Shown here one piece after another: positions 15,555 to 23,078 of a DNA stretch of 50,199 bases; the first letter of the stretch is position 1; each line of letters starts with the position of its first letter. Source of the stretch: Segatella copri (lineage in GTDB: Bacteria > Bacteroidota > Bacteroidia > Bacteroidales > Bacteroidaceae); assembly GCF_009494395.1 (NCBI RefSeq), contig NZ_VZCB01000043.1, positions 1 through 50,199 on the forward strand, in the 5' to 3' direction. The notes under the pieces are model-generated. The model was not told where the DNA came from. It searched no databases and saw only the letters and a program-made list of their open reading frames with translations. Made by a program: the position numbers and the translations under genes.

Positions 15555-17021
15555 ATGGAAAGAATAGCAAAGCAGGTATTGAACGTCAGGGGACGTAAGG
15601 GATGCGCCGCCGCTCTCAGCCGTGAATACCAACGAAACTGGAGCGACCGGGCTTGGCAGGTAGCCATTGCCAAGGGTAACTATGACCTCGGCAGACAGCA
15701 TCTGAACTTCCAGATTTCCAAGGGAGGCAAGATAGCACCTATCGACAAGAGCAAGTCCATCCCACAGATGATGGCTGAGAACTTGGCTGCTCGTGGCATC
15801 AAGGACAAAAATGAGGGATTGACTGAGCCACGTTTCAGAACGGTGGCGGACTTCATTTTCAGCGGTTCGCAATGGAAGATGCGTGAGCTTGCCTTCGGTG
15901 ACCAAAAGGTTGTCTTCAAGCCCGGCGACAACAAGGAGAATTATGCCGTCAAGCGTATGCCTGAGATTGAGCAATGGGCGACGGACATTTATAATTTTGT
16001 CGCAGGAAAGTATGGTGAGGAGAATATCGTTGCCTTCTATGTACACTTGGACGAGACTTCACCACACATCCATTGCGTTCTTCTGCCAATCAAGGACGGC
16101 AAGTTTGCCTTCAAAGAAATCTTCGCAGGTGCCAACAATCGGGAATATAGTCAACGTACATCGAAACTTCATGACGAGTTGGCGGTGGTCAATGAGCCTT
16201 GGGGACTGGTGCGTGGAATGAGCCAAACGGAGACTCGGCAACGACACAGACCTACGGAGGAATACCGCAAGCACCTGTCCGAGGAATGTTCTTCAAAGGA
16301 AGAGGAACTGGACAACCTTAACAAGGCTGTAAGCGATCTTCGGGTGGAAATAGCACTGGCAGAACGTCGTGTGAAAGGTCTCTCTTCTATGGTGGAACAT
16401 CTGGAAGAAGAGAAACATCAGAAGATGTTGGAGATTGACAAGTTGAAGGTGCAGATTGCTAACAAGGAAGGAGATAGTTCCATCTTGTCGCAGAAGATGG
16501 AAAAATTGCAAAATGAGTTGGCTTCCGTTGATGAGAAACTGGCAGACAAGAAAGACAAGCTCGCTGTGGCTGACCGACAGTTGGATGAGTTGAATAAGGA
16601 CATGGAGTTTGTCAAGGAGCGGACAGAGACGCTTCGACAGGATGCCATGCAGTTCTCTCGTGAAGCTCAGACTGGTGCTGGCACACTTATCAAGACAGCT
16701 ATGTTGGAAAGTATGGTCACTGACTACCGTTCCAAGATAGCATCGTTGCCACCTGAAATCAAAGTCGCATTTGACGGCTCACCATTGGAAACCATAGCCG
16801 AGCACACTGCCGAAGTTCTGCATTGTGCCACATTGTTGTATCTTGGCTACATCGACCAAGCTACGACATTTGCCGAAGGGCAAGGTGGCGGAGGCGGTGG
16901 CAGCAATGACATGAAATGGGGACGCAACGATGACGAAGATGACAGGCGTTGGGCGCACCGTTGTCTTGCGATGACAAACAGGATGATGCGACCGAAAGGC
17001 AGCAAGAGTAGAAAGCGTTAA
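15555..17021 (+). CDS. MobV/Mob_Pre-family relaxase
   Basis: From the ATG at 15555 the protein is 488 residues. It nicks oriT and leads the transferred strand. The MobV signature HLDETSPHIH is at about residues 164-173 (metal-binding HUH-type triad). Residues about 235-375 are a long coiled coil. The C-terminus has a Gly run followed by W-G-x-x-DDEDD-x-x-W-AHRC, a tail also found on the unrelated relaxase at 29584-30816. The 52 codons upstream of 15555 cover the candidate oriT and are not expected to be translated. Confidence 0.92.
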   Translation: MERIAKQVLNVRGRKGCAAALSREYQRNWSDRAWQVAIAKGNYDLGRQHLNFQISKGGKIAPIDKSKSIPQMMAENLAARGIKDKNEGLTEPRFRTVADFIFSGSQWKMRELAFGDQKVVFKPGDNKENYAVKRMPEIEQWATDIYNFVAGKYGEENIVAFYVHLDETSPHIHCVLLPIKDGKFAFKEIFAGANNREYSQRTSKLHDELAVVNEPWGLVRGMSQTETRQRHRPTEEYRKHLSEECSSKEEELDNLNKAVSDLRVEIALAERRVKGLSSMVEHLEEEKHQKMLEIDKLKVQIANKEGDSSILSQKMEKLQNELASVDEKLADKKDKLAVADRQLDELNKDMEFVKERTETLRQDAMQFSREAQTGAGTLIKTAMLESMVTDYRSKIASLPPEIKVAFDGSPLETIAEHTAEVLHCATLLYLGYIDQATTFAEGQGGGGGGSNDMKWGRNDDEDDRRWAHRCLAMTNRMMRPKGSKSRKR

Positions 17022-17041
17022 TAGAAAAAATAATCGACAAA

Positions 17042-18454
17042 TTGAAATTTATGATTAGAAAAGCAATATTTATGATGGCATTGTGCCTATGCGGACAAAT
17101 GCAGGTCAATGCAGCAACAACGGATGATGGCACGAATGAAATGGTGTCATCTGGCATAAACGAGGATATGCTTCGACAGATTGAACCTACATACCTCAAA
17201 GAAGTGGCAGTTCCTTCTGCATGGTCTTCCAACTGGTTCGTTGGTGTATCGGGTGGCACTTCCGCTTTTGTAGGAAAACCGCATGGTAAAGGGAACTTGT
17301 TCGACAGGATGAAACCTTCCCTGGCAATAAAGGCAGGAAAGTGGTTCACACCAGAGATTGGTGGTCGATTGAGCTTCCAAGGTTTTCAGTTCAAGGATGC
17401 CAGCAAGAATGTCCGTGATTACAAGATGGTTCATGCGGATTTTCTTTGGAATGTGACCAACAGTTTTGTCAAAGACCATGCCACCACACAAAGATGGGGA
17501 TTAATTCCGTATGCTGGTTGCGGTATTATCTATAACGAGGATAACGGCAAGAGTCCGTTTGTCATCAACTATGGTGTGCTTGGACAATATCGTTTAACAA
17601 AGCGTTTGGCGGTCAACATGGAATTGGGTGGCGCAACCGCATTCCGTGACTTTGATGGTGTGGGCGCATCCAATAAGTTTGGTGACAATTTGTTCACCTT
17701 GTCTGCCGGACTGACTTTCAATATCGGGAAGGTCGGTTGGAAGAAGGTTGTAGATGCCACTCCTTATATCAACCAGAACAAATGGCTGACAGATTACACC
17801 AATGATTTGTTGGCTCGCAACCAAAAGTTAAGCAAAGCTCATGCGGAGGATGCCAATGCCATCGCTGAAATGAGAAAGATCTTGGAGATTGAAGGATTGC
17901 TGAAAGCCTATGCCGACCGCCTGACATATTATGCGGATAGTACGGAGTATTGCATCTACCCCAAAAATGACTACAGCGGTTTGAACTCGCTCCGTGCAAG
18001 ATTGGCTCACAAGGATTGGAATGGCATGGGAAAACCTAAAACAAGCCGCTCTCTGGAGTATAGTTTCTCTGTTTCCGATTCTGTTTCTTGGAACAAATAC
18101 ATTGCAGAAATGGCAGGTGGAACCAAGTGCATCGGTTCGCCAGTGTTCTTCTTTTTCAAGATTGGAACCACGCAGTTAGTTGACGTTTCACAGATGGCAA
18201 ACTTGGATGAGCTTACTCGTGTTGCTAAGGCTTATCATCTCAAAATTTCCGTTGTTGGTGCTGCCGACAGTGCCACAGGAAACGATGGCATCAACAATCC
18301 TCTCAGCAAGTCAAGAGCGGATTATATCACGCAACAGCTTGTGGCAAGAGGCATTGACAAGTCCATGATAATATCAAAAAGCGAGGGCGGTATTGATAAG
18401 TATTCACCAATTGCTGCCAACCGTCATACGGCGGTCAGACTATTTGCACAGTAA
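17042..18454 (+). CDS. Outer-membrane protein with OmpA-like C-terminus
   Basis: This 470-residue protein has a signal peptide (AIFMMALCLCGQMQVNA). Beta-barrel-like strands cover about residues 60-235 (WFVGVSGGTSAFVGKP ... LFTLSAGLTFNIG), followed by a helical linker. The C-terminal 110 residues have the OmpA peptidoglycan-binding pattern (NPLSKSRADYITQQLVARGI, then NRHTAVRLF). It should span the outer membrane and grip the cell wall. It starts 20 bases after the relaxase. Such porin-like genes recur in Bacteroidetes mobile elements; their role is not known. Confidence 0.8.
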   Translation: MKFMIRKAIFMMALCLCGQMQVNAATTDDGTNEMVSSGINEDMLRQIEPTYLKEVAVPSAWSSNWFVGVSGGTSAFVGKPHGKGNLFDRMKPSLAIKAGKWFTPEIGGRLSFQGFQFKDASKNVRDYKMVHADFLWNVTNSFVKDHATTQRWGLIPYAGCGIIYNEDNGKSPFVINYGVLGQYRLTKRLAVNMELGGATAFRDFDGVGASNKFGDNLFTLSAGLTFNIGKVGWKKVVDATPYINQNKWLTDYTNDLLARNQKLSKAHAEDANAIAEMRKILEIEGLLKAYADRLTYYADSTEYCIYPKNDYSGLNSLRARLAHKDWNGMGKPKTSRSLEYSFSVSDSVSWNKYIAEMAGGTKCIGSPVFFFFKIGTTQLVDVSQMANLDELTRVAKAYHLKISVVGAADSATGNDGINNPLSKSRADYITQQLVARGIDKSMIISKSEGGIDKYSPIAANRHTAVRLFAQ

Positions 18455-18512
18455 ATGTGTTTTACTATCATTCATACGATAAGCGGTAATCTGCAAAACA
18501 ATGATTATCAAA

Positions 18513-18547
18513 AGAAAGAGTCCGTTCGTGATGAATGGACTCTTTCT
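18513..18547. terminator. Bidirectional terminator
   Basis: A perfect 11-base stem AGAAAGAGTCC/GGACTCTTTCT lies between the convergent OmpA-like and zinc-ribbon genes. The T-rich and A-rich arms suit termination in both directions. Confidence 0.7.
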
Positions 18548-18548
18548 G

Positions 18549-19052
18549 CTATTGGTTGTTTTGTTCTTTCTCCTGTCGCAATATCTTGTTTATGACAGTG
18601 ATGACTTGCTCTTGTATATAAGCTTTGAACATCGTGTCATCCTTTATGGCAAAGTCCAACTGTTCATATACTACAGTATTGACAGAACTTCTGAGTTGTT
18701 TTAGTTTGTCGTTTACTGGTATCTGTCGATGGGCTTGCCAATAGAACGTAATTTCATCTTGCACTATCGCTTTCAACACCATTTTCTGTTCACGGCTGAG
18801 TTTCTTGAAAGTCTTGTTTTCTCGTTCTTCGTTGTTGCCATATAAAATAGTATCGATATATTCATCGGCATCTACGATCTCAAACTCATTGTCCCCGAAA
18901 GGCAAGTCCAAAATCTTCTTGTTTTCTTTCTTCATCTCACCCATGCACTCCTTACAGATGTGTTGAGCATGACCTTTCCCCGAAAATGACTCGTTCGACT
19001 TGTATTCACCACAAATCTTACAGTAATGTCCTCTATGTTTCTTTTTTGCCAT
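18549..19052 (-). CDS. Zinc-ribbon-like protein downstream of AbiE genes
   Basis: This 167-residue protein has an N-terminal CKICGE ... CKEC pair (residues about 11-36), a likely zinc ribbon. The rest is helical and charged. It follows abiEii by 6 bases and so is the third gene of that operon. I know no such AbiE component; it could modulate the toxin or be a passenger. Confidence 0.65.
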   Translation of the reverse strand: MAKKKHRGHYCKICGEYKSNESFSGKGHAQHICKECMGEMKKENKKILDLPFGDNEFEIVDADEYIDTILYGNNEERENKTFKKLSREQKMVLKAIVQDEITFYWQAHRQIPVNDKLKQLRSSVNTVVYEQLDFAIKDDTMFKAYIQEQVITVINKILRQEKEQNNQ

Positions 19053-19058
19053 AATCGT

Positions 19059-20036
19059 TTATTCTGTCAAATACGAAATCAGCTGCTCCATGCTATTCTC
19101 GATGCTCTCAACTGTCGGTATCTCTTTGTAGGCAAGGTCAGGCAATTCTCGTGAATATACACTGCTCAATGCTGACCATACGTTATGTAAGTCATTGATG
19201 ATTGGAGAATCCATGATATTCTTGTCTTGCCATCCTTCGGGCTTGTCAAATCTCTGTTGGTCTTGCGCAAACAAGTTACAGAAGTCTGACTTGAAAGCGT
19301 CACTTTTCAGATAGTCCTGTGTCTCGGCATCATTCAAGAGGAAATGCAAATCATAGAAATGGCGTATCTTGGCTGTCAACTCAGGCATATAATTGTCTGC
19401 CAAGGAGCAACGTAGCAATGACACCAGCTTCTCCGTCAATGTCCTACGCCTGTCGAGAACATTCACCTCGAAAGGTTGCATATCATATTCCTCTATCAAG
19501 TTCTCGTTGCCTGTTTTTTGCAGGAACTCGGTCAAGAAGCTTTGCAGTTTACATTTCTGAAATGGATATGGATTGGCAAAGGAGTTGATTTCGACAAGCA
19601 ACTGTCCTGCCTTGATAGCACCTACTTGTAAGGTATCAATGGCTCGTGGATAAGAGTAGTATGCCTTGTGATAGTGAGAACCTTTGCTTGTAAAACCAGG
19701 CATATCCATTTCCTGCAATCCTTCAGTCATGCTTTTGGCTGTTCTCTTAATCAGCATTTTCAATTGGTTGCCGCTAAGTGTCCATGCCTCGGATATGGCA
19801 ATGTCTATATCCTCAGAGAAACGGCTACCTATGCCGTATGCTTTTGTAAGACTCGTACCTCCTTTGAATATGGCACGGTTATCCTTGTCATTCGCAGCCA
19901 TCAATGACAACGAGCGACAAATCCAATAGTCTTTCTCTATAAAAATGCTCTTGATACCAAGACCTCCATCCTCTATTGGTTGGGATGCTGCTTGCAAGGC
20001 ATCTGAGAACAACTCCCAGTTTTCATGTAATCTCAT
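19059..20036 (-). CDS. abiEii: AbiEii/AbiGii-type nucleotidyltransferase toxin
   Basis: This 325-residue toxin belongs to type IV toxin-antitoxin systems. The nucleotidyltransferase motif FKGGTSLTKAYG followed by RFSEDIDIAI (residues about 57-80) carries the GG-T-S-L-x-K and SEDIDI metal/nucleotide site. Relatives modify tRNA or other acceptors and stop growth on phage infection. The start overlaps the antitoxin stop by 4 bases, the usual coupling in AbiE operons. A second, diverged AbiE pair is at 37487-38936. Confidence 0.9.
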   Translation of the reverse strand: MRLHENWELFSDALQAASQPIEDGGLGIKSIFIEKDYWICRSLSLMAANDKDNRAIFKGGTSLTKAYGIGSRFSEDIDIAISEAWTLSGNQLKMLIKRTAKSMTEGLQEMDMPGFTSKGSHYHKAYYSYPRAIDTLQVGAIKAGQLLVEINSFANPYPFQKCKLQSFLTEFLQKTGNENLIEEYDMQPFEVNVLDRRRTLTEKLVSLLRCSLADNYMPELTAKIRHFYDLHFLLNDAETQDYLKSDAFKSDFCNLFAQDQQRFDKPEGWQDKNIMDSPIINDLHNVWSALSSVYSRELPDLAYKEIPTVESIENSMEQLISYLTE

Positions 20037-20752
20037 ATGATGTTCCAGTTTCTTTTGTTTGATAATACTTTGTTGGAGATTGGCAACTTGTAGCTTGTCA
20101 CCCCATTCAATGTCCTGCTGATGACTTCCGTTTCAAGTCCCAAGCTCTCGTAGATGGCTCCAAGCAAAGCTTTTACATAAGGCGTATATGCCAAAGATAA
20201 CTCTGCCAATTCTTGCTTCTGTTCCTTTGAAAGAGAATTGATTGCTTTGCAAATGTTCATCACACAGTCATCTGGTGAAGTGGCAGGAATATCCTTGATA
20301 AGGCGCAGAGCATCCAATATTCTAAGTAGTGGAATATTGCTTGATGTTATGGCGTTCTCTTGTAACAAAAAAGATATTTTCACGCCATTCCTTGTGATGG
20401 GTCTCCGATATTTATTTGTGCCGACAAGGATGGATGAGCTTATCTGTGTTGTCAGCCCCATAGCTGCAAATGCGGCAGTTCCTGTAATGTAACCCACAAT
20501 CTTGCCATTTTGCTCCAAAAAGTCTTTTACAAGTTCAGAGTCGGCAGGCTTCAACTGTCCGAAAATGGTTTTCTTCGGAATATAATACTTTCCTTTTGCT
20601 ATTTTTTGCAGTTCGCCTTGGAGTACAAGACGGCTGAGAGCCTTGGCGAGTGCAGGTTGATACCGCATCTCCACGCCAAAGTCTCTTGTTGTCAACACAA
20701 CTCCAGCAGGAGTTGAGGACAATTTTTCCTTTATCTGTCTTGCTATAACCAT
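20033..20752 (-). CDS. AbiEi-like antitoxin, DUF6088 type
   Basis: This 239-residue protein has an N-terminal winged helix (VVLTTRDFGVEMRYQPALAK, LVLQGELQKIAKGKYYIPK) like the transcriptional antitoxins of AbiE systems. It pairs with the toxin by a 4-base overlap. An inverted repeat overlaps the spacer of its promoter, as expected for autorepression. Confidence 0.85.
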   Translation of the reverse strand: MVIARQIKEKLSSTPAGVVLTTRDFGVEMRYQPALAKALSRLVLQGELQKIAKGKYYIPKKTIFGQLKPADSELVKDFLEQNGKIVGYITGTAAFAAMGLTTQISSSILVGTNKYRRPITRNGVKISFLLQENAITSSNIPLLRILDALRLIKDIPATSPDDCVMNICKAINSLSKEQKQELAELSLAYTPYVKALLGAIYESLGLETEVISRTLNGVTSYKLPISNKVLSNKRNWNII

Positions 20753-20774
20753 ATTTTATCTCCTTTTTCGACTG

Positions 20775-20822
20775 CAAAGTTAATAAAAGTCTTGTTTTTT
20801 ACGTCATAAACTTGACTTTTAT
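20775..20822 (-). promoter_or_regulatory. Promoter and palindromic operator of the first AbiE operon
   Basis: A leftward -7 box (TAACTTTG, 20782-20775) is followed upstream by ATAAAAGTC (20783-20791) and its exact inverse GACTTTTAT (20814-20822). AbiEi-type antitoxins are known to bind inverted repeats in their own promoter, so this is the likely operator. Confidence 0.6.
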
Positions 20823-20906
20823 ATATTTATTTAACCTTTCATGCCCGATATTTTCCTCCAATTCCATTTGTAAAAGCCATTAGCTGTCAGTTTCCTTTCG
20901 CCGTTT

Positions 20907-20959
20907 GTTCAACTTTTATACATTGTTCAATGGTATTGAACATACCCTTTTTGTTGAAC
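20907..20959. promoter_or_regulatory. Cluster of four GTTCAAC/GTTGAAC half-sites
   Basis: GTTCAAC (20907), the palindrome TGTTCAAT-ggt-ATTGAACA (20924-20942) and GTTGAAC (20953-20959) occur within 53 bases upstream of a rightward operon. They look like a multi-site operator. Confidence 0.5.
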
Positions 20960-21136
20960 ACATCTCCCATACCTCTTCATCCTCCCTTGTTTTTCCTTAG
21001 CAAATTTAGTTCAGCCCACCAGACTGTCAAGTACCGCCTTGCTATTAGCAGGTTATTTCATCAGCAGCCTTCCACCAATCAAAGATTGGGGTATTCCAAT
21101 GAAATAATCTCCCAATTCCTTGTCTTGTCTGCCTCC

Positions 21137-21544
21137 ATGTCCGAACTCTTGATTGCACGTAAAATCAATTCCCTCGATGAAGTCGTAAAGGCTTTGAGAA
21201 TAGGGAAGAAAAAGAAGTTTCACAATTTAATCCGAACAGATATGAACGATATGATTAACGAAAGAGACAAGGAGTTTGCCAGTGAGTTTTCACGCTTCGT
21301 GAACGGCAAGATGTGTTCCGCATCCAAGGTGGGTGCAGAGTTTGCCAATGACCACCGCTTTCTTGTAAACGAGAAGTTCAAGGTGACGATGGCTTTCATG
21401 GAGCAGTTGGCAATAAACTATCAGAAGGGCTATTATGACCTTCGCAATGAATGGGCTTGCACTTTGGCACATGCAGCCATTGAAGCCTTGCGTGAGCAGC
21501 AGCTCTACTATCCATCTTCATCAGAGTATTCACCCAATAAATAA
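21137..21544 (+). CDS. Hypothetical basic-helical element protein
   Basis: This is a 135-residue protein from the ATG at 21137. The reading frame is open further upstream, but that part is low-complexity, covers the half-site cluster and does not look coding. The protein is helical, with KKKKFHNLIRTDMNDMINER. No family is recognised. The next gene starts 8 bases downstream. Confidence 0.6.
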   Translation: MSELLIARKINSLDEVVKALRIGKKKKFHNLIRTDMNDMINERDKEFASEFSRFVNGKMCSASKVGAEFANDHRFLVNEKFKVTMAFMEQLAINYQKGYYDLRNEWACTLAHAAIEALREQQLYYPSSSEYSPNK

Positions 21545-21551
21545 TGCAGTT

Positions 21552-21926
21552 ATGACAAGCAGATTGATTACACCACAGTTGGCGGAGCTGTTCAAGCAAT
21601 ATCCGCTTTATTCACAGGACGGCAAGAAGAAGAATGCCATTTGCCAATGCGTCTTCTTCATCGGCAAAGTCCGTTGGTATGTATTGGAAGGTCAGCCGGA
21701 AGGCAATGACTTCACGCTGTTCTCTATCGTTGTCGGTCTTGCCGATACAGAATATGGCTATGCTTCCATCAAGGAAATGGAAAGTATCAGCGTGGATGTC
21801 GGATATAACCTTCCTAAGATACCGATATTGCAGGACAAGAGCTTCAAGCCTTGCCCAATCGGAAACATTCCCGACGAAAGATTGCAGTCGTTCCTGTCTG
21901 ATATGTATGACAGGGAAGAAGCTTAA
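21552..21926 (+). CDS. DUF2958-type protein
   Basis: This 124-residue protein, beginning MTSRLITPQLAELFKQYPLY, has the layout of DUF2958 proteins from mobile elements: an N-terminal helix, then VFFIGKVRWYVLEGQPEGND and a GYASIKEMES segment. Function is unknown. A longer in-frame start overlaps the previous gene and is rejected. It is in an operon with its neighbours. Confidence 0.75.
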   Translation: MTSRLITPQLAELFKQYPLYSQDGKKKNAICQCVFFIGKVRWYVLEGQPEGNDFTLFSIVVGLADTEYGYASIKEMESISVDVGYNLPKIPILQDKSFKPCPIGNIPDERLQSFLSDMYDREEA

Positions 21927-21978
21927 ACTACACATCAGCCGTAGGCTTCTTGCCTATGGCTGCTAAAAATCAAACGAT

Positions 21979-22350
21979 ATGATACAGCAAAAGATAACGG
22001 AGATAGCCGAAATATTAGGATGGAGCGTTGATTTCTCCGAGCCACAAAATGGCAAGACAGATGTAAACTTCGCCAAATATACTTCCTATGGTCAAGATTT
22101 CAATTTCAGCGTGGAACTTGAAGACGATGATATGGAAGCCTTCATCGACAATATCCATGAGTATTATGAGAACTTTGATGTTGACGAGGAAGCGTACATT
22201 TGGATTGGCTCAGACGGTCACGGCAAAAATGGCGCACCTTACCACATTGCCGATATAGTCAAAGACATGGAGGAAGCCGAAGTCATGATGGCTGACCTTT
22301 ATGAGGCATTCAGACAATATTATTCACAGTTGGAACTTCAAGCCGTATGA
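21979..22350 (+). CDS. Highly acidic small protein
   Basis: This 123-residue protein is very rich in Asp and Glu (ELEDDDMEAFIDNIHEYYEN, DVDEEAYIWIG), with few basic residues outside the N-terminus. The composition suggests a DNA mimic such as an anti-restriction protein, but no ArdA signature is evident. It overlaps the following gene by 4 bases (ATGA). Confidence 0.65.
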   Translation: MIQQKITEIAEILGWSVDFSEPQNGKTDVNFAKYTSYGQDFNFSVELEDDDMEAFIDNIHEYYENFDVDEEAYIWIGSDGHGKNGAPYHIADIVKDMEEAEVMMADLYEAFRQYYSQLELQAV

Positions 22351-22577
22351 CAATAGAACAATATCTTTACCGCCTATGTCGAAACATTCTCAATGAGCGT
22401 TTCGACTGGCGCAAATACCTTACCACCCAAAGCTATTTCGGTAGAGACCTTTGCGTCACTCCGCTCCATGTCTCCTATGGACAAATTGGCTATACCATCC
22501 ATTTCCCTTACTCTCGTGACCCAATGCCTGAACTCGCATACGATTGGGAAATGAACGACCTCACCATCGATGAGGAA
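22347..22577 (+). pseudogene. Truncated element gene, cut at a recombination junction
   Basis: The N-terminal ~77 codons (MTIEQYLYRLCRNILNERFD ... YDWEMNDLTIDEEDL) look genuine and are coupled to the previous gene. After about 22577 the frame runs into the antisense of traI and loses coding character. The frame happens to stay open to 22718. This marks the left side of a rearrangement junction. Confidence 0.6.
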
Positions 22578-23072
22578 GATTTGCAGAAAGGCGATGTCCG
22601 AGAAGGTGAGGGTGCTGTTTGTCACCACGCTCTCAAACTGCATACACAGGTTCTTGGTGTCGTCACATATCTTCACCAGATAACTTCCCCAATAAAAGGC
22701 AGTCTGCGGACTTTTTAGCATCATTCCTGCCACCGTCCATATCTTCGGCATGATTTTGCCCGACACCATGTTGTAGATACGGCGGTAATAGTAGTTCTCT
22801 GTGCTACTGTTCCAGATGCCCAACTCTGTCATTGCTTTACGCTCCAAGAACTTGGAGGCGAAGATGCCGGCACTCGCCACTTCTGCAGCATTATAGTGTT
22901 TCAATATGTTCTGCACCTGCTCGTTATAGTATGCCTCTGCCACGGCTTCCGTTCCGTATGCAGCAGCCATAGCAGCCACCGTCTGCTTGTCATAGTTCAC
23001 ACTGTAGTACTGTGCGTCAGCCTTTGCCAACACACAGACTATCAGCATTATGATGGATAGAAGTCGTTTCAT
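22577..23072 (-). pseudogene. traI: TraI (DUF4141) conjugation protein, 3'-truncated
   Basis: This is the N-terminal ~165 residues of a DUF4141 protein: signal peptide (LLSIIMLIVCVLAKADAQYY) and helices including YYYRRIYNMVSGKIMPKIWT. It ends its normal sequence near STLTFSDIAFLQ, then reads antisense through another gene to 22374. In CTnDOT-type operons traI follows traG and precedes traJ (VirB6-like). Everything after traI is missing, so the transfer machine is incomplete. Confidence 0.75.
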
Positions 23073-23078
23073 CTTTGA

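Noticed and set aside
15474..16046. Leftward 190-codon frame
   Set aside because: It is antisense to the relaxase.
20930..21136. N-terminal extension of the gene at 21137
   Set aside because: It covers the half-site cluster and reads as low-quality sequence; the ATG at 21137 starts the protein-like part.
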